Source of the DNA: Paraburkholderia sp. BL25I1N1
GTDB taxonomy: Bacteria > Pseudomonadota > Gammaproteobacteria > Burkholderiales > Burkholderiaceae
Direction of reading: 5' to 3'
Length of the DNA stretch: 64,000 bases
Assembly: GCF_003002025.1 (NCBI RefSeq)
Contig: NZ_PVZB01000019.1
Span: forward strand, 1 to 64,000
A program made the translations under genes and the position numbers. Numbering within the stretch: the stretch's first letter is position 1; each line of letters starts with the position of its first letter. Below are positions 53,182 through 61,677 of this stretch, piece after piece. The notes below the pieces were generated by a model. It worked only from the letters and a program-made list of their open reading frames with translations, had not been told where the DNA came from and made no database searches.

Positions 53182-54113
53182 GTACGATCTTTGTCGAGTT
53201 CGGCGGCGCGGCAAATGCGCGGCTTGTTCTTTCCCATTGGATGAAACGCGTGCGCGTGCCGTTTGATGCATGGAGCCGGCGCCGCCGCTGGCTGGTCGCG
53301 TTGATGATTGCCGTTGTGGTGTTCGGCTTGGGCGCGCATGGCTGGGTCGTGGCCGATCTCGGTGGCGTCGAAGCGAGCCGGGTGGCGTTGGAGGCCAGTC
53401 GCTTGCGTCTCGCGAACGCGCGGCATGCGCTTGCGCAATTGCCCGCGCTGCGCCGCGAAGCTGCCGCTATGCCGGTTGCTGCTTCGGCGGCGCGTTCATC
53501 AGGGCCGTGGAGTTCCGCCGACGACCTCCGCATCGTCTCCGAACTGGCTGCGCAAAATAGCGTCGCGTTGCTGGCGGTGGAGCCTGGAGCGGTGAGCGGC
53601 GCGGGCGTTGAGCGTATGCGTCCGCTGCAACTGACCGCGCGCACGGACTTCGTTCACCTGATGGCCTTCCTGCGCGGACTGTCCGATCTGCCGGTGCTGA
53701 TCGTGCCCGTCGACGTGACCGTCAAGCGGGAAGCCGCGGCGTCGTTGTCGGTGAGCGCCACGTTGTGCGTGTTCGACGCGCTACGGCCGGCGTCGTCGGC
53801 AAACTCGGTGGAGGCACTCGACGACGACAGTCTCGATTCGGACGACGACGAAGAGATCGTCTTCTTCGATCCGTTTTCGCAGCCGCAGATGCAGGCCGCC
53901 GGCGATCTGTCCGATGGCTCGCCACTGCGTCTGGTCGGATTGCTGAGCGATCGCACGCGTGGATTGGCCGTGCTCGAAACACCGGACGGCGTGACCAACG
54001 TCGAGCCAGGAGAGCGGATCGGCGCCGAGCGTGTCGCTAAGCTGGACGCGTCCGGCATTACGCTCGCGAGGGACGGCGCGACACGCACGCTAGCGCTGAC
54101 GGAGGCTTCCTGA
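53178..54113 (+). CDS. Fused PilO-PilP-like alignment subcomplex protein
   Basis: A 311-residue protein with PilO features first and PilP features last. A cytoplasmic basic stretch and one membrane helix (WLVALMIAVVVFGLGAHGWVV, about residues 38-58) lead to a coiled segment and a PilO-like ferredoxin fold with FVHLMAFLRGLSDLPVLIVP. A very acidic linker (LDDDSLDSDDDEE, near residue 222) is followed by FFDPFSQPQ and a PilP-like beta domain, LRLVGLLSDRTRGLAVLETPDG and VEPGERIG. No separate pilP with a lipobox exists in the operon. The fusion is inferred from motif order. Confidence 0.78.
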   Translation: MSTIFVEFGGAANARLVLSHWMKRVRVPFDAWSRRRRWLVALMIAVVVFGLGAHGWVVADLGGVEASRVALEASRLRLANARHALAQLPALRREAAAMPVAASAARSSGPWSSADDLRIVSELAAQNSVALLAVEPGAVSGAGVERMRPLQLTARTDFVHLMAFLRGLSDLPVLIVPVDVTVKREAAASLSVSATLCVFDALRPASSANSVEALDDDSLDSDDDEEIVFFDPFSQPQMQAAGDLSDGSPLRLVGLLSDRTRGLAVLETPDGVTNVEPGERIGAERVAKLDASGITLARDGATRTLALTEAS

Positions 54114-55885
54114 TGAGATTGCCGAAACCATTTCCTCTTGCCTTATCGAGTGCCGATACGCGTGCGTCGCCTCGCCTCAAGACGTGTCTCGGCCTGTATC
54201 TCAGCGCGGCGTTGGGCGCCGGCGTCGCACAGGCGTCGACACCACCGCTGCCGCCGCTGCCGGTCCACATGCCGTTCGACGACGCGGTATCGCCACGCGA
54301 TGCTTCGTACAACGGCACACCGCCGCTGCCACGCGACGTTTCCTCCGAGGTGCCCAATCCGTTTCGTCAGGATTTCGCAGACGATGCGGACGCACCGAGT
54401 ACGAGCGCGACAGCGGACCACACTCGTACGGGCGGGTCTGCTGCCGCCGACGCCGCCGAGGGCTTGGTATCTCCGCAGTCGCGAAGCCAATCCGCCGCCT
54501 CGACTCCCGGCGATGCGGACGCCGATTCCGACGGCTCCGTGCCGCTGCGAAGACAGTCCGCCGTCCCAACTCGCGCCGATGCCACCGGCAGTGGCACCGC
54601 CACGCTCGAAGGTCCGCCGGTGCCGCTGCCACCGCTCGCACGTCTGAGCAACGCGCCACGCAGTGCCGCCGACGCGGCCCTCGCCCCTGACGACAAACCG
54701 ATCTCGCTGAATTTCCAGCGCGCCGAACTCGGCGCTGTGCTGAATGCGTTCGCCCGATTCACCGGGCTGAACATCGTAGCGAGCGAGAGAGTGCGCGGCG
54801 CCGTCTCGTTGCGGCTCGACAAAGTGCCGTGGCGCACGGCGTTCGACACGCTGCTCGACGTCAACGGGCTCGCGATGGAGCGCCACGGCAACGTGATCTG
54901 GGTCGCGCCGATGGCGGATCTGGCCGCGCGTGAGCGGCAGCGCTTCGAAGCCCACGCCCGGGCCGCCGATCTCGAACCGCTCGCGAGCCGCACTTTCGAG
55001 CTGCACTACGCGCATGCCGAAGACGTCAGGCGTCTGCTGACCGGTTCGGGCGCCCAGCGCGTACTGTCCAGGCGCGGTGCCGCGACTGCTGATCCGCGCA
55101 CCAATCTGCTGTTTGTGACCGATCTCGAAGGGCGCCTCGCGCAGATTGCCGCGCTGCTAGCCTCCGTCGACCGGCCGACGCGCCAGGTGCTGATCGAAGC
55201 GCGTATCGTCGAGGGCGAGCATGGTTTTTCGCGCAATCTCGGCGTGAAGCTTTCCATGGGGGCCACGAACGCCGAGGGCACCGCGAAAGGCTTGACCGAC
55301 GCCGGCTATGATCTGTCGGCCCGCCCGATTTCCGGTTTCGACGTCGCAACCGCCGGCCTGACCTTGTTCGCCGCCGGCGCGACGCGGCTGCTGAACATCG
55401 AACTGAGCGCGCTTGAAGCGCAGGGGCGCGGCGAAATCGTCTCGAGCCCGCGCGTGGTCACCGCCGACCGGATGAAAGCGGTCGTCGAGCAGGGCACCGA
55501 GCTGCCGTATCAGGCGAAAGTGGGGCAGGGCGTGTCGGGCGTGCAGTTTCGCCGCGCCACGCTCAAACTGGAGGTCGAGCCGCAAATCATGCCGGACGGC
55601 CGGGTGGTGCTGGACCTCGACGTCGCCAAAGACAGCGTCGGCGAACAGACCGACGCCGGCCCCGCGATCAACACCAAGCACGTGCAAACGCGCGTCGAGG
55701 TCGAGGATGGTGGTACGGTGTCGATCGGCGGAATTTATGCGACCGACGACCGGGACGATGTGACGCGGGTCCCGGTCCTGGGCAAAATACCGGTTTTGGG
55801 CGCGCTTTTCCGCCATCGGGCTCATCGCGATCAGCGCAGCGAACTGGCAGTTTTCATCACGCCGCGCGTCGTTCAGACAAATTAG
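54113..55885 (+). CDS. pilQ: PilQ/HofQ-like outer-membrane secretin
   Basis: An outer-membrane secretin (590 residues) for pilus exit or DNA uptake. A signal peptide ends near GAGVAQA. A low-complexity stretch follows to about residue 190. Next come an STN domain (ISLNFQRAELGAVLNAFARF) and an N1-type domain (FELHYAHAEDVRRLL). The secretin pore domain includes VEQGTELPYQAKV and the C-terminal PVLGKIPVLGALFRH. I see no AMIN domain, so it resembles HofQ/ComE more than the larger PilQ. It starts one base into the previous stop and lies upstream of aroK. Confidence 0.9.
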   Translation: MRLPKPFPLALSSADTRASPRLKTCLGLYLSAALGAGVAQASTPPLPPLPVHMPFDDAVSPRDASYNGTPPLPRDVSSEVPNPFRQDFADDADAPSTSATADHTRTGGSAAADAAEGLVSPQSRSQSAASTPGDADADSDGSVPLRRQSAVPTRADATGSGTATLEGPPVPLPPLARLSNAPRSAADAALAPDDKPISLNFQRAELGAVLNAFARFTGLNIVASERVRGAVSLRLDKVPWRTAFDTLLDVNGLAMERHGNVIWVAPMADLAARERQRFEAHARAADLEPLASRTFELHYAHAEDVRRLLTGSGAQRVLSRRGAATADPRTNLLFVTDLEGRLAQIAALLASVDRPTRQVLIEARIVEGEHGFSRNLGVKLSMGATNAEGTAKGLTDAGYDLSARPISGFDVATAGLTLFAAGATRLLNIELSALEAQGRGEIVSSPRVVTADRMKAVVEQGTELPYQAKVGQGVSGVQFRRATLKLEVEPQIMPDGRVVLDLDVAKDSVGEQTDAGPAINTKHVQTRVEVEDGGTVSIGGIYATDDRDDVTRVPVLGKIPVLGALFRHRAHRDQRSELAVFITPRVVQTN

Positions 55886-56078
55886 GGGCACGCTGTCGCC
55901 GCTTGCGAGAGAGCACCGGACCGCCGCGGCTTTTGCGCTGCGCAGGAGGCCCTATCAAGCGGCCTGGCGCGAAGCGACAGGGCTGAAGGCGCTCTCAAGC
56001 GGGGCGCAGGCTCGACAAGGCAGCCGCTTTGCCAGTAAGCTGCGGCACGAACCAAACCGGATTAGCCAGAGGACACCG

Positions 56079-56630
56079 TTGCAAGCGCGGGACGCACACG
56101 CCAATGTATTTTTTGTAGGGCTCATGGGGGCAGGGAAAACCACCGTGGGCCGGGCCATTGCGCGCCGTCTCGATCGCCCGTTCTTCGATTCCGACCATGA
56201 AATCGAGGCGCGCACGGGCGCGCGCATCCCGGTGATCTTCGAGCTGGAGGGCGAAGCGGGCTTCCGCGAGCGCGAAGCCAGCGTGATTTCCGACCTGACC
56301 GGGCGTGACAATATCGTCCTCGCCACCGGCGGCGGCGCGATACTGCGGCCGGAAAATCGCGAAGCCTTGCAGAATCGCGGCGTGGTGATCTATCTGCGCG
56401 CCAATCCGCACGACCTGTGGCTGCGCACCCGGCGCGACAAGAATCGCCCGCTGTTGCAGACCGAAGACCCCAAAGCCCGTCTCGAAGCACTCTACGAAGT
56501 GCGTGACCCGTTGTACCGGGAATGCGCGCATTTCGTGATCGAGACCGGCCGGCCTTCGGTCAACGGACTGGTCAACATGGTTCTGATGCAGCTCGAGATG
56601 GCCGGCGTCGCCAAACATCCTGCGTCATAA
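56079..56630 (+). CDS. aroK: Shikimate kinase
   Basis: AroK (183 residues) phosphorylates shikimate with ATP in chorismate synthesis. It has the Walker A motif GLMGAGKT with K20, DSDHEIEARTG with the shikimate-binding aspartates, ATGGGAIL and the lid segment RDKNRPLL. The start is TTG 56079, six bases after AGAGGA. The 193-base spacer after pilQ may hold its promoter, which I could not define. aroB follows after eight bases. Confidence 0.95.
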   Translation: MQARDAHANVFFVGLMGAGKTTVGRAIARRLDRPFFDSDHEIEARTGARIPVIFELEGEAGFREREASVISDLTGRDNIVLATGGGAILRPENREALQNRGVVIYLRANPHDLWLRTRRDKNRPLLQTEDPKARLEALYEVRDPLYRECAHFVIETGRPSVNGLVNMVLMQLEMAGVAKHPAS

Positions 56631-56638
56631 TGGACCGT

Positions 56639-57715
56639 ATGAATACCGTCAACGTCGAACTGGGCGAGCGCGCCTACCCCATCCATATCGGTGCCGACCT
56701 GATCGGCCAGACCGCGCTGTTCGCGCCGCATATCGCCGGCAGCTCGGTCACCATCGTCACCAATACCACCGTCGATCCGCTGTACGGCGACAAGCTGCGC
56801 GCCGCGCTGGCGCCGCTCGGCAAGCAGGTGTCCACGGTCGTCTTGCCGGACGGCGAAGCGTACAAGAACCTCGAAACGCTGAACCTGATTTTCGACGCGC
56901 TGCTCGGCGGCCGCGCCGATCGCAAGACCACGCTGATCGCGTTGGGCGGAGGCGTGATCGGCGACATGACGGGTTTTGCGGCCGCCTGCTATATGCGCGG
57001 CGTGCCGTTCATTCAGGTGCCGACCACCTTGCTGTCGCAGGTCGATTCGTCGGTGGGCGGCAAGACGGGTATCAATCACCCGCTTGGCAAGAATATGATC
57101 GGCGCGTTCTATCAGCCGCAGGCCGTGATCGCCGACATCGGCGTGCTGCGCACGCTGCCGCCGCGTGAACTGGCGGCGGGCATTGCCGAAGTGATCAAGA
57201 CCGGCGCCATCGCCGACGCGGGTTTCTTTCGCTGGATCGAAGCCAATATCGAGGCACTGAATCGCTGCGAATCCGAGGCACTGGCCGAGGCGGTCAAGCG
57301 GTCATGTGAAATCAAGGCGTCGGTGGTCGCACAGGACGAGCGCGAAGGCGGACTGCGCGCCATCCTCAATTTCGGCCACACGTTCGGCCATGCGATCGAA
57401 GCCGGCCTCGGCTACGGCGAATGGCTGCATGGTGAAGCAGTGGGCTGCGGGATGGTGATGGCGGCGGATCTGTCCGTGCGTCTCGGCTATCTCGACGAGG
57501 CCGCCCGCAAGCGACTGGTGGACGTGATCGTCGCCGCGCATTTGCCGACCCGGGCACCCGCGCTCGGCGAGTCGCGTTATGTCGAACTCATGCGGGTCGA
57601 CAAGAAGGCGGAAGCCGGCGCGATCAAATTCATTCTGCTGAAGCGTTTCGGTGAGACGCTGATCACCCAGGCGCCCGACGCCGAGGTGCACGCCACGCTG
57701 GCCGCCGCCGTCTGA
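56639..57715 (+). CDS. aroB: 3-dehydroquinate synthase
   Basis: AroB (358 residues) makes 3-dehydroquinate, the first carbocycle of the shikimate pathway, using NAD and a divalent metal. It has GGGVIGDMTGFAAACYMRG, PTTLLSQVDSSVGGKTGIN and the metal-binding NFGHTFGHAIE. An ATG at 56630 is also possible; I prefer 56639 (MNTVNVELGERAYPIHIGADL) because it matches the family start. It is cotranscribed with aroK. Confidence 0.95.
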   Translation: MNTVNVELGERAYPIHIGADLIGQTALFAPHIAGSSVTIVTNTTVDPLYGDKLRAALAPLGKQVSTVVLPDGEAYKNLETLNLIFDALLGGRADRKTTLIALGGGVIGDMTGFAAACYMRGVPFIQVPTTLLSQVDSSVGGKTGINHPLGKNMIGAFYQPQAVIADIGVLRTLPPRELAAGIAEVIKTGAIADAGFFRWIEANIEALNRCESEALAEAVKRSCEIKASVVAQDEREGGLRAILNFGHTFGHAIEAGLGYGEWLHGEAVGCGMVMAADLSVRLGYLDEAARKRLVDVIVAAHLPTRAPALGESRYVELMRVDKKAEAGAIKFILLKRFGETLITQAPDAEVHATLAAAV

Positions 57716-57786
57716 GTCTCGCGGGGCATCCAGCAACGCAGCACGCACTCGCGTCACGAGGCGCCGCCCATGTTTCGGAGAACCCG

Positions 57787-58992
57787 GTGACTGACAGGCG
57801 CAGCGACGATGTAAAGCATGAACCGGCGGCAGGCACGGCGGCGATCAGCGTGCCTTCGCAGGAAGCACTCGAAGCGCACCTCGCGCCGTACGCGGCGCGT
57901 TCCGCGCAATCGCGCGGCCGCCGCTATCCGGAAGCCGCCCCCAGCGCGCGCACCGAATTCCAGCGCGACCGTGACCGCATTGTCCATTCGACGGCATTCC
58001 GCCGGCTCGAGTACAAAACTCAGGTGTTCGTGAATCACGAGGGCGACCTGTTTCGTACGCGTCTGACTCACAGCCTGGAAGTCGCGCAGATCGCGCGCTC
58101 GGTCGCACGCAATCTGCGGGTGAACGAAGATCTCGTCGAAGCCATCTCCCTCGCCCATGACTTGGGTCATACACCGTTCGGCCATGCCGGACAGGACGCG
58201 CTCAACGAATGCATGCGCGAGCACGGTGGCTTCGAGCACAATCTGCAGAGCCTCGCGGTCGTCGACGATCTGGAGGAGCACTACGGCGCGTTCAACGGCC
58301 TGAACCTCTGTTTCGAAACGCGTGAGGGAATTCTGAAGCACTGCTCACGTGAGAATGCGCGGCGGCTCGGCGCATTGGGCGAGCGCTTTCTGGAAGGCCG
58401 GCAACCGTCCATCGAGGCGCAGATCGCGAACGTTGCCGACGAGATCGCCTACAACAACCACGACGTCGACGACGGCTTGCGCTCGGGCTTGCTCACCGTC
58501 GAGCAACTCGCCGAAGTGGAGTTGTGGCAGGTGCACTACGAGGCGGCGCGTAGCGACTTTCCGCAGATCGAAGGGCGGCGTCTCATTCATGAAACAGTGC
58601 GCCGCATCATCAATACGCTGATTGTCGATCTGATCGATACGACCAGGTCGAACCTAAACAGGCACGCGCCCGCGTCGCTTGAGGCGGTGCGCTTATCGCC
58701 CGCTCTCGTCGCGCATAGTGACGAGATTGCCACGCAGGCTGCGGCGCTCAAGCGCTTCCTGTTCAAAAACCTGTATCGCCATTACCGCGTGATGCGCATG
58801 GCCAACAAGGCGCGCCGCGTCGTCGCCGGTTTGTTCGACGCGTTCACGGACGACCCGCGACTGCTGCCGCCAAGCTACCAGTCGACCGACGCGACGCAGC
58901 AACCGCGTCTGATCGCCCACTACATCGCGGGTATGACGGATCGGTACGCGGTCAAGGAATATCAGCGGTTGTTCGTGATCGACGACAACTGA
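57787..58992 (+). CDS. dgt: Deoxyguanosinetriphosphate triphosphohydrolase-like protein
   Basis: An HD-domain dNTPase (401 residues) of the Dgt family, which removes triphosphate from dNTPs. The HD metal site is built by RTRLTHSLEVAQIARSVARN and the pair in SLAHDLGHTPFGHAG, with NNHDVDDGL downstream. The length is that of the widespread shorter Dgt-like group rather than E. coli Dgt (about 505 residues), so the exact nucleotide preference is open. The start is GTG after CGGAGAA. It follows aroB after 71 bases. Confidence 0.92.
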   Translation: MTDRRSDDVKHEPAAGTAAISVPSQEALEAHLAPYAARSAQSRGRRYPEAAPSARTEFQRDRDRIVHSTAFRRLEYKTQVFVNHEGDLFRTRLTHSLEVAQIARSVARNLRVNEDLVEAISLAHDLGHTPFGHAGQDALNECMREHGGFEHNLQSLAVVDDLEEHYGAFNGLNLCFETREGILKHCSRENARRLGALGERFLEGRQPSIEAQIANVADEIAYNNHDVDDGLRSGLLTVEQLAEVELWQVHYEAARSDFPQIEGRRLIHETVRRIINTLIVDLIDTTRSNLNRHAPASLEAVRLSPALVAHSDEIATQAAALKRFLFKNLYRHYRVMRMANKARRVVAGLFDAFTDDPRLLPPSYQSTDATQQPRLIAHYIAGMTDRYAVKEYQRLFVIDDN

Positions 58993-59007
58993 GCAGCGCG
59001 GCGCGAA

Positions 59008-59045
59008 CTAGCGCCGGCCGCGACGACTTGCGAGCCGGCGCTAGT
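59008..59045 (+). other. Inverted repeat after dgt
   Basis: ACTAGCGCCGGC (59008-59019) and GCCGGCGCTAGT (59034-59045) form a perfect 12-base stem 16 bases after the dgt stop. No T-run follows, so it is either an atypical terminator or an mRNA-stabilising hairpin. Confidence 0.65.
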
Positions 59046-59075
59046 GCAATGCACTGGTTCAGATCACTTGCAGGA

Positions 59076-59159
59076 GGCCACCGCCCAACCGGCGGCGGCA
59101 GCCTCGCGCGGTAAGCCGGCCACCGCCCGACTGGCGGCAGCAGCCCCGCGCCGTAGCGC
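59076..59159. repeat. Two tandem imperfect 42-base repeats
   Basis: Both units begin GGCCACCGCCC (59076 and 59118) and continue with matching GGCGGC and CGCG blocks, differing at several bases. They fill the space between the dgt hairpin and the stop of the DUF883 gene. No coding role is evident. Confidence 0.7.
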
Positions 59160-59160
59160 C

Positions 59161-59541
59161 TTAACGCAGCCGCGACGCGAACAACGCGCCCGCGATCAGC
59201 GCAACGCCCCCGACGATCGCAATCGTCTGCCACGGATTCTCATGCACGTAATCGTCGGCGTCTGCCACCGCCACTTGGGCGCGTTCGCGTACGGCGTCGC
59301 GCGTATCGTTCAGGCGGGCGCGTGCGACGTCGAGTTGTTTGCGAAGTTTGCCGCGCAACGCTACCGCGTCGGCCTGCGTGCCGTCCGCCAGCGTGGATTC
59401 GAGTTCCGACATTAGCGTGCGCAGTTCGCCTGCGATATCTTCGGCCGCGTGGCGGCTATGGCGAGCGATACGCCGCGCACGGCGGCTGGTGCTGGTCCAG
59501 GATTCGCCGAGGGCGTCTCGCGTATTCGGAAGTGCAGTCAT
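59161..59541 (-). CDS. DUF883 (ElaB/YqjD-type) membrane protein
   Basis: A 126-residue protein of the DUF883 family. It has a long amphipathic, charged helix region (about residues 20-95), then the family signature DDYVHENPWQTIAIVGGVALIAGALFASRLR, which forms a C-terminal membrane helix. YqjD and ElaB of E. coli use such an anchor to tether ribosomes to the membrane in stationary phase; that role here is inference. I chose MTALPNTRDALGE, spaced well after GGAGCGACC; the 20 residues upstream in frame are not family-like. Confidence 0.85.
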   Translation of the reverse strand: MTALPNTRDALGESWTSTSRRARRIARHSRHAAEDIAGELRTLMSELESTLADGTQADAVALRGKLRKQLDVARARLNDTRDAVRERAQVAVADADDYVHENPWQTIAIVGGVALIAGALFASRLR

Positions 59542-59889
59542 GGTCGCTCCGTCGATGAGGTGAAAAAGGACCCGCGCGTTGTCACGAAGACGCAGTTTCA
59601 CGTCGGGACGCGGGAAACACCATGCGAACGCAACTTCGGTGCCAAACCCCGCAGGCCCTAGCCACCGTGGTCCGAACGCAGATTCGTCGGCAGGTATTGC
59701 ACTGGCCGGCGCGATTCCGGGTCAAATTTACAAACGCCGACAGCGGGTCGGCGCGCGGCTTCCATGAGCGCCCAACCGGCCTCCATGATGCGCGCGCAAA
59801 TGAAAACGCCGTCATTGGATGTATGACGGCGTTGTCCAAGCCACGAAAATTCGACTACCCTACCTCAACGGCCCTAATTTTTTGAAGCG
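59542..59889. other. Spacer between the DUF883 gene and ompW
   Basis: A 348-base stretch without a convincing gene. It should hold the DUF883 promoter (minus strand), which I could not define, and the ompW terminator at 59803-59833. Short open frames here lack ribosome sites and homology. Confidence 0.55.
59801..59833 (-). terminator. Terminator of ompW
   Basis: AACGCCGTCAT (59805-59815) and ATGACGGCGTT (59823-59833) form a perfect 11-base stem. On the minus strand it is followed by TTTTCA, about 55 bases after the ompW stop. Confidence 0.8.
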
Positions 59890-60615
59890 TTAGAAACGGT
59901 AACCGATGTTGACGTAGGAAACGATCGGGTTCAGTTTGATCTTGGTTTGCGACTGCACGTTCAGTGTGCCGACCGGCGTGTTCGCCGCGGTGTTCAGCTT
60001 GGCGGTCGTGCTGAGCGGCAGGTACGAGATCGAGACACCCGCGAACCAGTGCTGGTTGAACGCATAAGTGAAGCCGGCATTAAACACCGGCTCCCACGAA
60101 CTATCCGTAGTGACGGTGGTCGGACCATGCAGAACGTTTGCCTCGAACGCGCTGTTGGTGATCTTTTCGTCGGTGAACCAGATGCGGCTCACACCAACGC
60201 CGAGATACGGGCGGAACGTGGCGGTCGGGGCATTGAAGTAGTACTTGAACAGCAGAGTCGGGCTCCACTGTTTTGCCTGGCCCAGCTTGCCGAACTGGGC
60301 GAGACTGCCCGAACCTTCCAGGTCGAACGAAGGCGGCACGCCAATGGCGAACTCGGCTGCGATGTGATCGGTAACGAAGTAGCCGGCAGTGAAACCGATG
60401 GTGTCGGCTGAGCCGAGTGTTGCACCGGTGTTGGCTTCGGTGATGTTGGTCGGGCTGCCGCCGATGCTCGTCACTTTCAACGGTTGGCTGCTCGATTGAG
60501 GCGCTAGATGGAACCAGCCCGATGTGACGTAAAAGCTACCGGCCGATTGCGCATGCGCTGCCGTTGTCATGCAGGCTAGCGCCGCGATCCCCGTTACGGC
60601 CTGTTTTAATTTCAT
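59890..60615 (-). CDS. ompW: OmpW family outer-membrane protein
   Basis: A 241-residue eight-stranded barrel of the OmpW family, which forms a narrow channel for small hydrophobic compounds. The signal peptide MKLKQAVTGIAALACMTTAAHA is followed by the family segment GSFYVTSGWFHLAP. Alternating strands include FRPYLGVGVSRIWFTDE and the chain ends VSYVNIGYRF with the terminal Phe needed for barrel assembly. I chose the start at 60615 behind GGAGGAG. Confidence 0.92.
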   Translation of the reverse strand: MKLKQAVTGIAALACMTTAAHAQSAGSFYVTSGWFHLAPQSSSQPLKVTSIGGSPTNITEANTGATLGSADTIGFTAGYFVTDHIAAEFAIGVPPSFDLEGSGSLAQFGKLGQAKQWSPTLLFKYYFNAPTATFRPYLGVGVSRIWFTDEKITNSAFEANVLHGPTTVTTDSSWEPVFNAGFTYAFNQHWFAGVSISYLPLSTTAKLNTAANTPVGTLNVQSQTKIKLNPIVSYVNIGYRF

Positions 60616-60802
60616 ATGTGCTCCTCCAAAAAAGGCCCGCTCATTATGACTACAACGTTTGAAACAAACCATACGCGGCGGTTAGAGCTTTCTCCCTAAG
60701 CACCGCGTGGTATCTGGCTCTGCCGCATGGCGCCGAAGCTTGAGCGCATGCGGTTCTTCGGACCTTCGGGTATGTACCAACGCGACTATCGGATACTCCA
60801 GC

Positions 60803-61510
60803 ATGGCACGGCTTGCACGTCTCTATGTCCCTGACCAGCCGCAGCACGTCATCCTCCGCGGGCTCGATCAGCAGCCCGCTTTCGTCGACGACCAGGACTA
60901 CGAGCTTTTCATCGATTGTTTGAAAGCGGCTTCGCGCGATCATCACCTGTCCATCCACGCGTATGCGCTGATGCCGGGCGCGGTGCAACTGCTCGTCACG
61001 CCGACCGAGGAGTCCAGCCTGCCGAAGGCGATGCAGGCGGTCGGGCGCCGTTACGTGGCGCACTTTAACAGGCGCTACGCGCGCCGTGGCACATTGTGGG
61101 AAGGGCGCTACAGAGCCACGGTGATCGAAGGCGAGCGCTACTTTCTGCTGGCGAGCCGCGTCGTCGAAATGTGTCCGGTGCGCGCGGGACTCGTGAGCGC
61201 GCCGGAAGACTACCGTTGGTCGAGCTACCGCCATCACATCGGCTTGACGCTCGACAGCCTGATTACCGACCATCCGCTGTACTGGTCGCTGGGCAATACG
61301 CCGTTCGAACGCCAGCGTGCGTACCGCGAACTGTGCGAGCAGCCGCTCGACGAACGCGAGGCCAGCCAGCTTCAGCAGGCAACGCTAAAGGGCTGGGTTT
61401 TGGGCAGCGAGACGTACCGCGAGTGGGCGGCGCGGGCCGCCAATCGGCGCGTATCGCCGTTGCCACGCGGGCGGCCGCGCAAGGTGCGCGAGACGCCGCA
61501 GCAGCAATAA
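60803..61510 (+). CDS. REP-associated tyrosine transposase (RAYT) homologue with degraded HUH motif
   Basis: A Y1 transposase-family protein (235 residues). It has QHVILRG near residue 14, YALMP at 54-58 and the later family parts RGTLWEGRYRATVI, CPVRAGLVSAPEDYRWSSY. The catalytic HUH pair normally found right after LMP (NHVHLL) reads GAVQLL at 59-64, so both metal-binding histidines are gone. The likely catalytic tyrosine Y84 in RRYVAHFN is kept. The tail PRGRPRKV resembles an AT-hook. The frame is otherwise intact, so this may be a domesticated DNA-binding protein rather than an active transposase. I chose ATG 60803; upstream sequence in frame is not homologous. Confidence 0.85.
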   Translation: MARLARLYVPDQPQHVILRGLDQQPAFVDDQDYELFIDCLKAASRDHHLSIHAYALMPGAVQLLVTPTEESSLPKAMQAVGRRYVAHFNRRYARRGTLWEGRYRATVIEGERYFLLASRVVEMCPVRAGLVSAPEDYRWSSYRHHIGLTLDSLITDHPLYWSLGNTPFERQRAYRELCEQPLDEREASQLQQATLKGWVLGSETYREWAARAANRRVSPLPRGRPRKVRETPQQQ

Positions 61511-61536
61511 AGCGTGTTGGATCAATGGGCTGCAGC

Positions 61537-61567
61537 AAAACGGCATCTTTGCATGCCGTTTTCTTTT
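61537..61567 (+). terminator. Terminator after the RAYT gene
   Basis: AAAACGGCAT (61537-61546) and ATGCCGTTTT (61553-61562) form a perfect ten-base stem followed by CTTTT. It ends the RAYT transcript ahead of gltB. Confidence 0.9.
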
Positions 61568-61647
61568 GCCCCAATTTGATGTGGAACCAATAAAATTTCA
61601 CCGCAATGCACCAACTTGATAATTGGGGTTCAATGACAACGTTTTAT

Positions 61648-61677
61648 TTGCTATTCCATTGATTCGTCGCGTATATT
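61648..61677 (+). promoter_or_regulatory. Candidate gltB promoter
   Basis: TTGCTA (61648-61653), an 18-base spacer and TATATT (61672-61677) lie in an AT-rich stretch 128 bases before gltB. The inverted half-sites CCCCAATT (61569-61576) and AATTGGGG (61621-61628) lie just upstream and could bind a regulator. Both assignments rest on sequence alone. Confidence 0.5.

Noticed and set aside
59076..59159. Tandem repeats as a CRISPR array
   Set aside because: Only two adjacent diverged units, no spacers and no cas genes.
60616..60802. REP hairpins flanking the RAYT gene
   Set aside because: Short complementary stretches exist, but I found no repeated GTAG-type hairpin pairs as REP elements would show.
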